The notes under the pieces were generated by a model. That model was not told the origin of the DNA. It did no database searches and saw only the letters and a program-made list of their open reading frames with translations. 64,000 nucleotides of DNA from Micromonospora sp. HNM0581 (lineage in GTDB: Bacteria > Actinomycetota > Actinomycetes > Mycobacteriales > Micromonosporaceae). Below, piece by piece: positions 55,782-64,000 of the stretch. The position numbers and the translations under genes were made by a program. Within the stretch, counting starts at the first letter, position 1; every line of letters starts with the position of its first letter. The stretch spans positions 164,649-228,648 of the forward strand of contig NZ_JAASAD010000008.1 in the NCBI RefSeq assembly GCF_012726175.1, given 5' to 3'.

Positions 55782-55812
55782 GGAGGGCCCCGAGCGACGC
55801 TCGGGGCCCTCC
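55782..55812. terminator. Strong bidirectional hairpin terminator
   Basis: A perfect 13-bp GC-rich inverted repeat (GGAGGGCCCCGAG with CTCGGGGCCCTCC) surrounds a 5-base loop CGACG, whose outer bases can pair as well. It sits between the convergent thioesterase and FAD monooxygenase genes and should stop transcription from both sides. Confidence 0.85.
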
Positions 55813-55840
55813 CCGTCACCGGCCGGTCGGCGATCCCTGC

Positions 55841-57358
55841 TCAGATCTGCCGGGGCGGACCGAACCAGGTGGCCAGGGCGGCCCGCAGCGCCGAGGTGTC
55901 CGGCGGTTCGTCGGTGGCCGCGGCCCAGGCGACGTGGCCGTCCGGTCGGACGAGCAGCGCGGCCGGCACGGACAGTTCGTCGAGGTCAGGGACGATCCAG
56001 TGTCCGGCCACGCTCGTCGCCTCGACCAGGTCGACGCGATCGGCCCAGCCGTCGACCGCCGCAGCGACCTCGGCGCTGCCATGCAGGTCGACGAGCACCG
56101 GACGGGCGGCGTGCAGCAGCTCGTACACGCGGGTGGCGCCGTCGGCGGTCTTGAGGTCGACGTCCGGGACCCGGCGACCCGTCAGTGGATGGTCACCGTC
56201 GATCGGGTAGTGCAGGTTCAGCGCGGTGAGCATGCCGCACAGCTGCCGGTTGACGTCGTCGAACTGCAGCAGATCGCCGAAGACGTCGCGTAGCGCGTCG
56301 GTGTGCGGGCCGGGGCGGGCCAGCGCGGACTGGGCCCGGGTGTTGTGCAGCACCCGTTCGCCGACCGGGTGACGCTCCCGGTGGTAGGTGTCGAGCAAGC
56401 TTTCCGGGGCCTGGCCGTGGACCACCGCGGCGAGTTTCCACCCGAGATTGACCGCGTCCTGTACGCCCAGGTTCAGGCCCTGCCCACCGGCCGGAAAGTG
56501 GATGTGCGCGGCGTCGCCGGCGAGCAGCACCCGACCGGCCCGGTACCGGGCAGCCTGTCGCGCGGCGTCGCTGAACCGCGAAACCCACCGAGGGTTGCGC
56601 ATCCCGAAGTCGGTACCGGCGAGCCTGAACAGCGATGCGCGGAGCTGCTCGAAGGTGACCGGCTCGTCGCGTTCGGCGGCGCGGTCGTATTCGGAGGCGA
56701 TCACCCGGTGCCAGCCGGGTTCGAAGGCGATCACCGAATAGTCGCCGGTGGGACAGCGACGTACCCAGATGTAGTCCTCGGTCAGCTCCGGAAGCTCCAC
56801 GTCGCCGATAAGCGCGGTCATCGTCGCCGGGGTACCCGGAAACCCGATTCCCGACAGTTTGCGTACGGTGCTGCGCCCGCCGTCGCAGCCCACCAGATAA
56901 CGGGTGAGGATCGTCCGCGCTGGTCCCGGTGTGGTGCCCAGTTCCACGGTTACCCCTGAACTGTTCTGGCTGATTGCGGTCACCTCCGACGAGCGCCGGA
57001 TTCGCACGCCGAGATCGACGGCCCACTCTTCGAGGAGCCGTTCGATGTCGGTCTGCAGAATCATCAGCGGATAGGGGTGCCGCGACTCCGCTTCGTCGAA
57101 CTCCAGATACAGCCCGGAGAAGTGGCCTACGGGTTGTGGAGCGCCGATTTCTGTGAAGCGGTCCAGGATGCCGCGTTGGTCCAGCACCTCCAGGGTCCGT
57201 GAGTGCATTCCGCCGGCCCGTGACTCGCCGGTCCGTTGGGCGAGTCGCTCCACCACGAGCACGTCGACACCTGCCAGGCGGAGTTCGCAGGCCAGCATCA
57301 GACCGGTCGGTCCGGCACCGGCGATCACCACGTCCGCGTCCACGCCGCTGTGTTCCAC
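55841..57358 (-). CDS. FAD-dependent aromatic monooxygenase, Rox/PgaE-like
   Basis: 505 residues. Group A flavoprotein monooxygenase motifs are GAGPTGLMLACELRLAG (FAD GxGxxG), YLVGCDGGRSTVRK (DG), and RVLLAGDAAHIHFPAGGQG (GD). GLNLGVQDAVNLGWKLA follows, and the C-terminal domain is thioredoxin-like (PVLVDLHG, LVRPDGHVAWA). The family includes rifampicin monooxygenase (Rox) and angucycline/tetracycline hydroxylases. It is alone on the minus strand, facing a shared upstream region with an inverted repeat, so it may be separately controlled as a tailoring or self-protection enzyme. Confidence 0.88.
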   Translation of the reverse strand: MEHSGVDADVVIAGAGPTGLMLACELRLAGVDVLVVERLAQRTGESRAGGMHSRTLEVLDQRGILDRFTEIGAPQPVGHFSGLYLEFDEAESRHPYPLMILQTDIERLLEEWAVDLGVRIRRSSEVTAISQNSSGVTVELGTTPGPARTILTRYLVGCDGGRSTVRKLSGIGFPGTPATMTALIGDVELPELTEDYIWVRRCPTGDYSVIAFEPGWHRVIASEYDRAAERDEPVTFEQLRASLFRLAGTDFGMRNPRWVSRFSDAARQAARYRAGRVLLAGDAAHIHFPAGGQGLNLGVQDAVNLGWKLAAVVHGQAPESLLDTYHRERHPVGERVLHNTRAQSALARPGPHTDALRDVFGDLLQFDDVNRQLCGMLTALNLHYPIDGDHPLTGRRVPDVDLKTADGATRVYELLHAARPVLVDLHGSAEVAAAVDGWADRVDLVEATSVAGHWIVPDLDELSVPAALLVRPDGHVAWAAATDEPPDTSALRAALATWFGPPRQI

Positions 57359-57374
57359 GTCGTACCCCCTCGCT

Positions 57375-57420
57375 GTTGTCCGACACTGTCACGGTCACGT
57401 CTCGCAGGTCGCGAGACAAC
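57375..57420. promoter_or_regulatory. Candidate operator: nested inverted repeats in the divergent region
   Basis: GTCTCGC at 57399-57405 and GCGAGAC at 57411-57417 form a perfect 7-bp palindrome around a 5-base spacer. GTTGTC (57375-57380) also matches GACAAC (57415-57420) in reverse. The site is 17-60 bases upstream of the FAD monooxygenase start, a good place for a TetR-type repressor. No regulator gene adjoins it. The rest of 57359-57728, up to the PCP gene with its AAAGGGAG ribosome site, shows no other feature I can support. Confidence 0.45.
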
Positions 57421-57728
57421 CGGTGCGGAGGTTCCGACGTCCCCGGGGAAGCCGGTCCACGTTGTACTGTCCCGCCGGCGGGACGGCGTACCCGGAAGGT
57501 GCCTCGCCCTCGCCCCCGACCGACCCCTGTAATCGCTTCTACCGGTATTCCGTCACGGCAGATCGCGCGACACTCGAACTGGCCGCCGAGGAACTGCTCA
57601 CCGAGCGAGGCGAGGTTCCGAGCGGCATTTCCTTCAGCCGTGCGACGGTGCCGGCGGTGGTGGCCCAAATCGGGCCGAAAGGGATCGGAAGGTAATCCCG
57701 AGCGGGCGAACCAAAGGGAGCTCAACGA

Positions 57729-58019
57729 ATGGAATCGTCACCACGGACCGACCACCAGAATGGTGGCGGTGGCGCAGCTGTGGCACGACCCGTCCCGAAG
57801 GCGCAGGCCATCGCGGACCTGTGGTCGGAATACCTGGGCGCCGAGGCCAGGGAGAACGACGACTTCTTCGCCCTCGGCGGCACCTCGCTGGCCGGCATCA
57901 AGATCATCGACCGGCTGGCCGACGAGTACGGCGTACGGCTGTCGGTGCGGGCCTTCTACCTGGCACAGACACCGGCCCGGGTCGCCGATCTGATCGCACA
58001 GGGTAGGGCCGGGAGGTGA
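57729..58019 (+). CDS. Free-standing carrier protein (PCP-like)
   Basis: 96 residues with AAAGGGAG upstream. The phosphopantetheine site is LGGTSL within NDDFFALGGTSLAGIKI. The LGGxS context is that of a peptidyl rather than an acyl carrier. It overlaps the P450 gene by four bases (GTGA), which suggests that the P450 acts on a residue bound to this carrier. No A domain is encoded beside it, so it must be loaded in trans. Confidence 0.9.
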   Translation: MESSPRTDHQNGGGGAAVARPVPKAQAIADLWSEYLGAEARENDDFFALGGTSLAGIKIIDRLADEYGVRLSVRAFYLAQTPARVADLIAQGRAGR

Positions 58020-59266
58020 GGTTGACACCGGGGCCGGTGGGCGACCTCGACGTGGACACCGTCGACCTGTTCGACCTGGACCTCTACGAGCACGGCGACC
58101 CGCATACGATCTGGGACGTGCTGCGGGCCAAGGCTCCGCTGCACCACCAGGTCCTGCCCGACGGTCGGCAGTTCTGGTCGGTGACCCGGTACGAGGACGT
58201 CTGCCGGGTGCTCGGCGACCACCGCGAGTTCACCTCCGAGCGGGGAACGGTCCCGACCCACCTGGGGACGGACGATCCGGCTGGGGGCAAGCTGCTCACC
58301 TCGACCGACCCGCCGCGCCACACCCGGGTACGCCGCGCCATCGGCGCGAAACTCACCGCGCGGGCGGTGGCGCCCTGGGCGGAGACGATCCGCAGGACCG
58401 TCGTGGACTTCCTCGGTCCAGCGCTCGACGGCGAGGTCTTCGATCTTGCCGACCGGGCGCTGCTGCTGCCGGCGATGGTCACCGGGCCGCTGCTCGGCAT
58501 CCCCGAGCGGGACTGGCAGGAACTGGTGGAGCTGACCGCGATGGTGACCGCTCCCGCCGACCCGCACTTCCGGCACGGCAGCGAAGCCGCGACCCTGGCG
58601 ATCGCGCACCACGAACTGATCACCTACGTGACCGAGTGGGTGCGGCGGCGGCGGTCCGTCGGCGGCGACGACGGGAGTCTGCTCGATCACCTGATGCACC
58701 TTCGTGTCGACGACGCGGGGCTCACCGACGAGGAGATCGCCCTCGACGGCTACAGCATCCTGCTGGGTGCCAACGTGACCACCCCGCACACCGTGTCGGG
58801 CACGGTCGAGGCGCTCATCGAACGGCCCGAGCAGTTCACCCGGGCGCTTGCCGACCCGTCGCTGATCCCGAACCTGGTCGAGGAGGGACTGCGCTGGACC
58901 TCCGCGGCGTGCAACTTCATGCGGTACGCGGTGGACGACGTGCAGATCGGCGGAGGAACCGTCCCGGCACGTGGTGCGGTGGTGGCCTGGATCGGCTCGG
59001 CGAACCGGGACGAGTTGCAGTTCCCGGACCCGCACGTGTTCGACATCGACCGTGTCGGCGCCAAGCGTCAGGTCGCGTTCGGCTTCGGCCCGCACTTCTG
59101 CGTCGGGGCGCCGCTGGCCCGGATGACCCTGCGCATCTTCTTCGAAGAGATGCTGCGCCGGTTCGGCTCGATCGAATCCGCCGGCGCTGCGCAGCACCTG
59201 CGGTCGTACTTCATCGCCGGGATGACCCATCTGCCCGTCGTGGCCCGGAAACGGCCGGCATCATGA
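58016..59266 (+). CDS. Cytochrome P450
   Basis: 416 residues from GTG 58016 (TTG 58022 is possible). The haem-ligand loop is FGFGPHFCVGAPLARM, and EEGLRW holds the ExxR motif. The I-helix reads YSILLGANVTTPHTV. The threonine is present, but the acidic residue that normally precedes it (GxD/E-T-T) is Val. It lies between a carrier gene and a thioesterase gene with overlaps on both sides, so oxidation of a carrier-bound substrate, for example beta-hydroxylation, is a fair guess. Confidence 0.93.
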   Translation: MRLTPGPVGDLDVDTVDLFDLDLYEHGDPHTIWDVLRAKAPLHHQVLPDGRQFWSVTRYEDVCRVLGDHREFTSERGTVPTHLGTDDPAGGKLLTSTDPPRHTRVRRAIGAKLTARAVAPWAETIRRTVVDFLGPALDGEVFDLADRALLLPAMVTGPLLGIPERDWQELVELTAMVTAPADPHFRHGSEAATLAIAHHELITYVTEWVRRRRSVGGDDGSLLDHLMHLRVDDAGLTDEEIALDGYSILLGANVTTPHTVSGTVEALIERPEQFTRALADPSLIPNLVEEGLRWTSAACNFMRYAVDDVQIGGGTVPARGAVVAWIGSANRDELQFPDPHVFDIDRVGAKRQVAFGFGPHFCVGAPLARMTLRIFFEEMLRRFGSIESAGAAQHLRSYFIAGMTHLPVVARKRPAS

Positions 59267-60000
59267 CCTCCGGCACCGTCGCCTCCGCCTCGCCGTGGTT
59301 CATCCGGCAACCGGCCACGGAGCCACCGGCCCGCATCTTCTGCCTGCCCTTCTCCGGAGCCGGGGCCTCGGCCTTCAACGGCTGGCCTGCCCTGCTGGGC
59401 GACGCCGAGGTCTGCCCCGTGCAGTTCCCCGGTCGGGAGAACCGCCTGGCCCATCCGCACTACGGCACCTACGAGAACCTCGCCGACGGACTTGTCGCGG
59501 CGATCACACCGATGCTCGACCGTCCCTTCGCGATCTTCGGCCACTGTTCGGGTGCGCTGCCCGCCTTCGAGACGGTGGTGCGACTCGCCGCGGGTGGACT
59601 GCCGAACCCGGAGTGCCTCTACGTGTCCGGCCAGCCGGCCCCGCATCACGCGTCGCGCGACCGGATGCTCGCGATGAGCGAGCCGCAGCTACGCCAGGAG
59701 GTGGCGGCGTTCCTACGTGGCCGCGGCATCGAGCCTCGACCGGACATGATCGATATGGGTTTGGCGGTGCTGCTCGACGACCACGCCGCCGCCGTACGGT
59801 ACCGGCGGCAGGAGCCGGTCGAGCTGCCGTGTCCCATCGTCGTCGTGCACTGGCGGGACGATCCCGAGGTGAGCCTCGACGCGCTCGCGGGGTGGCGCCA
59901 CTACTCCGACTCCGTGCAGCTCCGGACCGTCGTCGGCGGCCACTACGACTTCATGGACGCCCCGGGCGAGCTTCGAGATCTGTTGACCATCTGGCGGTGA
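59263..60000 (+). CDS. Type II thioesterase with Cys at the nucleophile position
   Basis: 245 residues from ATG 59263, overlapping the P450 stop. It has FCLPFSGAGASAFNGW near the N-terminus and VGGHYDFM (His227) at the end. The nucleophile elbow reads FGHCSGAL, so the Ser of GHSxG is replaced by Cys95. Cys thioesterases can hydrolyse or transfer acyl groups. It could release the product of the PCP/P450 pair or act as an editing or acyl-transfer enzyme for the PKS downstream. Confidence 0.88.
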   Translation: MTSGTVASASPWFIRQPATEPPARIFCLPFSGAGASAFNGWPALLGDAEVCPVQFPGRENRLAHPHYGTYENLADGLVAAITPMLDRPFAIFGHCSGALPAFETVVRLAAGGLPNPECLYVSGQPAPHHASRDRMLAMSEPQLRQEVAAFLRGRGIEPRPDMIDMGLAVLLDDHAAAVRYRRQEPVELPCPIVVVHWRDDPEVSLDALAGWRHYSDSVQLRTVVGGHYDFMDAPGELRDLLTIWR

Positions 60001-60054
60001 CGACGGCACGGCGGGACGACAGTCGTCCGCCGCCCCGCAGCGGAAGGAAAGCGA

Positions 60055-63000
60055 ATGGTCAGGGCAGGAACGGACGTCGCGGTGATCGGGATGTCGTGCC
60101 GCTTTCCCGGCGTGCCCGGCTTGCCGGAGTTCTGGCGGCTACTCGTCGAGGGCGGATCGACCGTCGCGGGGTTCCCGGAACACCGACTGGCCGGTTCGCA
60201 GGTCTCGGCCCACCCGGACGCCGCCACCCTGATGACCGGGTCGTTCCTCGACGCCATCGACGGATTCGACGCGGTTTTCTTCGGCACCGCAGCCGCGGAG
60301 GCGGCGGCCATGGACCCCACCCAGCGGCTGGGACTGGAACTGGCCTGGGAGGCGGTCGAGGATGCCCGGATCCCCGCGTCCGCGCTCGCTGGTCGTGAGA
60401 TCGACGTCGTGGTCAGCACCGCCCCCTGCGGGTACGACCAGCTGCGTAAACTGTCCGGCAGCGACCGGGACGACCACTACGCCGCGATCGGATCAAGCGG
60501 CGCGATGATCGCGAACCGGATCTCCGGCCTGTTCGACGTGCGGGGCATGAGCTTCTGCGCGGACTCCGGCCAGTCCTCCTCCCTGCTGTCCCTGGCATTG
60601 GCCTGTGACCGGATCGGTAGCGGCGCGGTCGACATGGCCATCACCGGCGGCGTGCACCTGGTCACCGACCCCGAAGCGGGTACCAGCCTGGCCAACCTGG
60701 GTGCGTTGTCCCCGGACGGTCGATGTTTCACCTTCGACGACCGGGCGAACGGTTTCGTGCGCGGCGAGGGCGGGGCGATCGTTGTGCTCAAACGACTCGA
60801 CCTGGCCGTCGACGACGGCGATCACGTCTACGCGGTGGTCCGGGGCTGGGGGGTCGCGAGTGGTGGGGCCTCCAGCCGCATGCCGGATCCCAGCCCCAGC
60901 GGGCAGGCAGCGGCCACGTCGACCGCACTCGACCGCGCCGCCATCGCCTTCAGGGACATCGGCTACGTCGAGGCGCACGGCACCGGCACCCGGCTCGGTG
61001 ACCCGGCGGAGCTGGCCGGGCTGCGCGAGCTGTGCCGACAGGCTGGCCGCACTTGGCCGCTGGCCATCGGGTCGGTGAAGACGAACGTGGGCCACCTGGA
61101 GCCGGCTGCCGGAATCGTCGGCTTCGTCAAGGCGGCGCTCTGTGTGGACCGGGGCCGGCTGGTCCCGAGCCTGAACTTCCGGTCAAACACCACCTTCGCC
61201 GACTTCGCGCGGTACTTCGAGGTGGTGCCGCACACCCGGCCCTGGCCGGGGCAACCTGGTCGGCCGCGTCGGGCCGGGGTGTCAGCGTTCGGTATGGGTG
61301 GCACCACGGTACATGTGATCCTCGAACAGGCACCCGAGCCGCCGCCCGCACCCGCTGCCACGGCGACCGTCGGGACGCTGCCGTGGGTGATCTCGGCGCG
61401 CTCTGCGGAGGCGCTGCCCGAGCAGGCAGCCCGGCTACGGACGTTCGTCTCGGCGGACCCGTCGCTGTCAGCGGCCGACGTGGCGCAGTCGCTCGTCTCG
61501 ACACGGAGCATGTTCGCGCACCGGGCTGTGGTGCTCGGCGCCGACCGCGAGGCGCTGCTCGCCGGACTCGACCTGGTGGCGAACGGGAAGAGCACTCCGC
61601 AGGCGGTCCGCGGGGTGGTCAGCGACCCGGTCGGCCCGACCGTCTTCGTCTTTCCCGGCCAGGGTTCCCAGTGGCAGGGCATGGGACGGCAACTCTACGC
61701 GGAGTCCGAGGTCTTCGCCCGCGCGATCGACGACTGCCACGCCGCCTTCGAACCGTGGCTCGACTGGTCCCTGGTGGAGGTGGTCACCGGTGCCGGATCG
61801 GCCGCGACGCTGGACCGGATCGATGTCATCCAGCCGGCCCTGTTCGCGATGATGGTGTCGCTGGCACGGGTGTGGCGTTCGATGGGCGTGGTACCCGACG
61901 CGGTGGTGGGACATTCACAGGGCGAGATCGCGGCGGCGTACGACTGCGGAGCGATCTCGCTCGACGACGCGGCGCGGATCGTCAGCGTACGTAGCCGGGC
62001 CATGGCGGCACTGTCCGGGTGCGGTGGAATGTCCGCCGTGTCCGCACCGCTGGACTGGGTCCGGGACCGGTTGGCGCGGTCACCCGGTCGGCTGTCGGTC
62101 GCCGCGGTCAACGGTCCGTCGTCCGTGGTGGTCTCCGGGGAGGCGTCGGCCCTCGACGAGTTCGCCGAACTGGCCGCCGCCGAGGACGTCCAGGTACGCC
62201 GGGTCAAGGTCGACCTGGCCGGACACTCCCACCACCTCGATCCCCTCCGGGAGCGGCTACTCGACTCCATCGCGGGCGTCACGTCCCGGGAATCGTCGGT
62301 CAGGTTCTACTCCACCGTTACCGGTGGGCTGTTCGACACCCGGGAACTGGACAGCGCCCACTGGTACGCCAACCTCCGTTCGATGGTCCGGTTCGGTGAG
62401 GTCATCGAGCACCTGATGCCCATGCCCGGGACAGTGTTCGTGGAGGTCAGTCCCCACCCGGTGCTGCAGCTGGCGTTGGCCGAGACCGCTGACGCGTTGT
62501 CCGCCTCCCCGTTGCTGGTCGGTACCCTGAGCCGAAACGAGGGCGGCTTGGGCCAGGTTCTCAGCTCGCTGGCCGAGCTGCACGTGCGGGGTCTGCCCGT
62601 GGACTGGACCGCAGCCTGGCGCGGCTCGGGAGCACGCCGGATCACCCTGCCGACCTACGCGTTCCACCGGCAGCGGTACTGGTTGACGGCCGACGACACC
62701 GCCACGTCGCTCGATCCTCGGGCACCGGGTGACGGACCGTGCGTCGACAGTGAGTCGTCCGCCCTGAGCCTGGTGTGCGCGGCAGCCGCGGCGATGCTGA
62801 GCACGAAGAATCCGCCCCTGACGCAGTCCGTTCTCATCGCGCGTTCGGCACAGAGCTTCCGCGACCTCGGCTTCGACTCCGCGATGGTGGTCGGCCTCCG
62901 CAACCGGCTCGCCGCGCTCACCGGGTTGAGACTCCCGGCCACCGTCGGCTTCACCCATCCGACACCGCAGGCGCTCGCCAGACACCTGTTCAGCCTGGTC

Positions 63001-63096
63001 GAACCGCCGGAGCCCGACACCCCGGCGGAGGGGGAGAGCCTCGATGACCGTGCCGACGACGAGCTGTTCGCGCTCGTCGACCGCGGCTACCTGTAG
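60055..63096 (+). CDS. Type I PKS loading protein: KSQ-AT-ACP
   Basis: 1013 residues; ATG 60055 has GGAAGGA upstream. The ketosynthase domain (about 8-430) has its active-site Cys replaced by Gln173 (DSGQSSSL), the KSQ signature of decarboxylating loading modules. The His motifs EAHGTGT and NVGHLEPAAG remain. The AT (about 530-830) has GHSQGE at Ser621 and the marker RIDVIQPALFAMMVSLA, which resemble methylmalonyl-type ATs. The diagnostic YASH/HAFH position reads LAGH, as in some ethylmalonyl-type ATs. The ACP has LGFDS at Ser942. The acidic C-terminus (DDELFALVDRGYL) looks like a docking tail. A propionyl or butyryl starter is the likely result. Confidence 0.93.
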   Translation: MVRAGTDVAVIGMSCRFPGVPGLPEFWRLLVEGGSTVAGFPEHRLAGSQVSAHPDAATLMTGSFLDAIDGFDAVFFGTAAAEAAAMDPTQRLGLELAWEAVEDARIPASALAGREIDVVVSTAPCGYDQLRKLSGSDRDDHYAAIGSSGAMIANRISGLFDVRGMSFCADSGQSSSLLSLALACDRIGSGAVDMAITGGVHLVTDPEAGTSLANLGALSPDGRCFTFDDRANGFVRGEGGAIVVLKRLDLAVDDGDHVYAVVRGWGVASGGASSRMPDPSPSGQAAATSTALDRAAIAFRDIGYVEAHGTGTRLGDPAELAGLRELCRQAGRTWPLAIGSVKTNVGHLEPAAGIVGFVKAALCVDRGRLVPSLNFRSNTTFADFARYFEVVPHTRPWPGQPGRPRRAGVSAFGMGGTTVHVILEQAPEPPPAPAATATVGTLPWVISARSAEALPEQAARLRTFVSADPSLSAADVAQSLVSTRSMFAHRAVVLGADREALLAGLDLVANGKSTPQAVRGVVSDPVGPTVFVFPGQGSQWQGMGRQLYAESEVFARAIDDCHAAFEPWLDWSLVEVVTGAGSAATLDRIDVIQPALFAMMVSLARVWRSMGVVPDAVVGHSQGEIAAAYDCGAISLDDAARIVSVRSRAMAALSGCGGMSAVSAPLDWVRDRLARSPGRLSVAAVNGPSSVVVSGEASALDEFAELAAAEDVQVRRVKVDLAGHSHHLDPLRERLLDSIAGVTSRESSVRFYSTVTGGLFDTRELDSAHWYANLRSMVRFGEVIEHLMPMPGTVFVEVSPHPVLQLALAETADALSASPLLVGTLSRNEGGLGQVLSSLAELHVRGLPVDWTAAWRGSGARRITLPTYAFHRQRYWLTADDTATSLDPRAPGDGPCVDSESSALSLVCAAAAAMLSTKNPPLTQSVLIARSAQSFRDLGFDSAMVVGLRNRLAALTGLRLPATVGFTHPTPQALARHLFSLVEPPEPDTPAEGESLDDRADDELFALVDRGYL

Positions 63097-63135
63097 TCAC
63101 GTCCGTTCTGTCCGTCAATGTTAGGAGAGGGCCCG

Positions 63136-64000
63136 GTGGAGGATCTCGACAAGCTCCGGTCCTACTTGCGCCGTGCCGTCGGTGACGCGCAGCGGCTGCG
63201 CGACCGGGTACGTCATCTGGAGGAGTCCGCTCGCGAGCCGATCGCGGTGGTGGGCATGGGGTGTCGTTTCCCGGGCGGCGTCGCGTCTCCCGAGGACCTG
63301 TGGGACATCGTGTCCGACGGCGTGGACGCCCTGGGCGACCTCCCCTCGGATCGCGGGTGGAACCTGGCCTCGCTGTCCGGGCCGGAACCCGGTCCGGGTG
63401 GGACGACGTACCCGCAGTCGGGCGGCTTCCTGACTGACCTCGCCGGGTTCGACGCGTCGTTCTTCGGGATCAGCCCGCGCGAGGCGCTGGCGATGGACCC
63501 GCAGCAACGGTTGATGCTGGAGATCTCGTGGGAGGCACTGGAACGGGCAGGCATCGACCCGACCGACCTGCGTGACACCGAAACGGGGGTCTTCACCGGG
63601 CTCTACGCGGTCGACTACGGCCCCCGCATGGGCAGCGAGGCCGCTGCCCAGGTGGCGGGGTACACGCTCACCGGAACGCACCCGAGTGTGGCCTCGGGCC
63701 GGGTGGCGTACGTGTTGGGCCTGGCAGGCCCTGCGGTGTCGGTCGACACCGCCTGCTCCTCGTCGCTGACCGCCATCCACCAGGCGGTGCGCTCCCTGCG
63801 CTCCGGGGAGTGCTCACTCGCGTTGGCCGGCGGAGTTTCCACGATGCCGACACCCGGAATCCTCGTCGAACTCGGACATCAGCGGGGTTTGTCGGTGGAT
63901 GGGCGGTGTAAGGCGTTTGCGGAGGCGGCGGATGGGACGGGTTTTTCGGAGGGTGCTGGGGTTTTGGTTTTGGAGCGGTTGTCGGATGCGTTGCGGAATG
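63136..64000 (+). CDS. Type I modular PKS, N-terminal ketosynthase (cut by window end)
   Basis: The frame opens at GTG 63136 (AGGAGAGG upstream) and runs off the window after 288 codons. Residues 1-35 ([20 protein letters not shown]) form a coiled-coil docking segment. The ketosynthase begins [15 protein letters not shown] and has the normal active site DTACSSSL with Cys207. It therefore accepts the starter from the KSQ protein and begins chain extension; the rest lies outside. The last 41 codons (63877-63999) use only G or T in the third position, unlike everything before. Confidence 0.95.
   Translation, partial: MEDLDKLRSYLRRAVGDAQRLRDRVRHLEESAREPIAVVGMGCRFPGGVASPEDLWDIVSDGVDALGDLPSDRGWNLASLSGPEPGPGGTTYPQSGGFLTDLAGFDASFFGISPREALAMDPQQRLMLEISWEALERAGIDPTDLRDTETGVFTGLYAVDYGPRMGSEAAAQVAGYTLTGTHPSVASGRVAYVLGLAGPAVSVDTACSSSLTAIHQAVRSLRSGECSLALAGGVSTMPTPGILVELGHQRGLSVDGRCKAFAEAADGTGFSEGAGVLVLERLSDALRN

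Noticed and set aside
1..64000. tRNA/rRNA genes, CRISPR arrays, insertion sequences, phage attachment sites
   Set aside because: I looked for cloverleaf ends, regular spaced repeats, transposase motifs and flanking repeats, and saw none that could be supported.

Overview
This is high-GC actinomycete DNA (strong G/C bias in third codon positions, LPRTG sortase signals, MbtH/NRPS/PKS genes). The gene content fits a filamentous actinomycete, probably Micromonosporaceae; that placement is an inference, not a measurement.

Region 1 (1-8.9 kb) opens with the last 52 codons of a ribosomal protein S14 gene. A run of overlapping genes follows: a WxL-like surface protein, a DUF916/WxLIP-like partner, an LPRTG-anchored protein, a lipoprotein of the ZnuA/TroA type split by an inserted surface repeat, a further membrane-anchored repeat protein, an ABC ATPase and a permease. 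It is an 'anchored-repeat' metal ABC transporter, most likely for zinc. Most of the surface proteins carry a His-Thr-His motif.

Region 2 (9.1-18.3 kb) starts with a SigC-like ECF sigma factor gene. Two cobalamin riboswitches follow, each ahead of a pair of exported proteins: an alpha/alpha-toroid (prenyltransferase-like) protein and a small DUF4430-like protein. Together these resemble the two domains of animal transcobalamin/intrinsic factor. The first pair appears secreted; the second is surface-bound (LPRTG on one partner, a transmembrane tail on the other). A complete ECF transporter (CbiQ-like T, double ATPase, S component) follows in the same operon. I read this as a B12 capture-and-import system and consider it the most interesting part of the window.

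Region 3 (18.3-30.4 kb) holds minus-strand SRPBCC, DUF5682-like, MoxR AAA+, VWA, unknown and SWIM zinc-finger genes (the last five form one tight operon). Then come an SDR, an ABC-2 type exporter pair, and the wreck of a second, DrrA/DrrB-like exporter.

Region 4 (30.4-55.8 kb) is an NRPS cluster: MbtH, a PaiB-like protein, an LmbU-family regulator, a free-standing A domain and PCP, an FAD oxidoreductase, three NRPSs (C-A-T-E-C-A-T, C-A-T-E-C-A-T, C-A-T-TE) and a type II thioesterase. Colinearity predicts a hexapeptide of the form X1, D-Z, L-Y, D-Z, L-Z, L-W, where three A domains share nearly the same specificity code. A strong hairpin between convergent genes closes the region.

Region 5 (55.8-64 kb) has a Rox/PgaE-like FAD monooxygenase on the minus strand. 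On the plus strand lie a PCP, a P450, a thioesterase with Cys at the nucleophile position, a KSQ-AT-ACP polyketide loading protein and the start of an extending PKS cut by the window edge. This is either the second half of a hybrid NRPS/PKS cluster or a separate neighbouring one.
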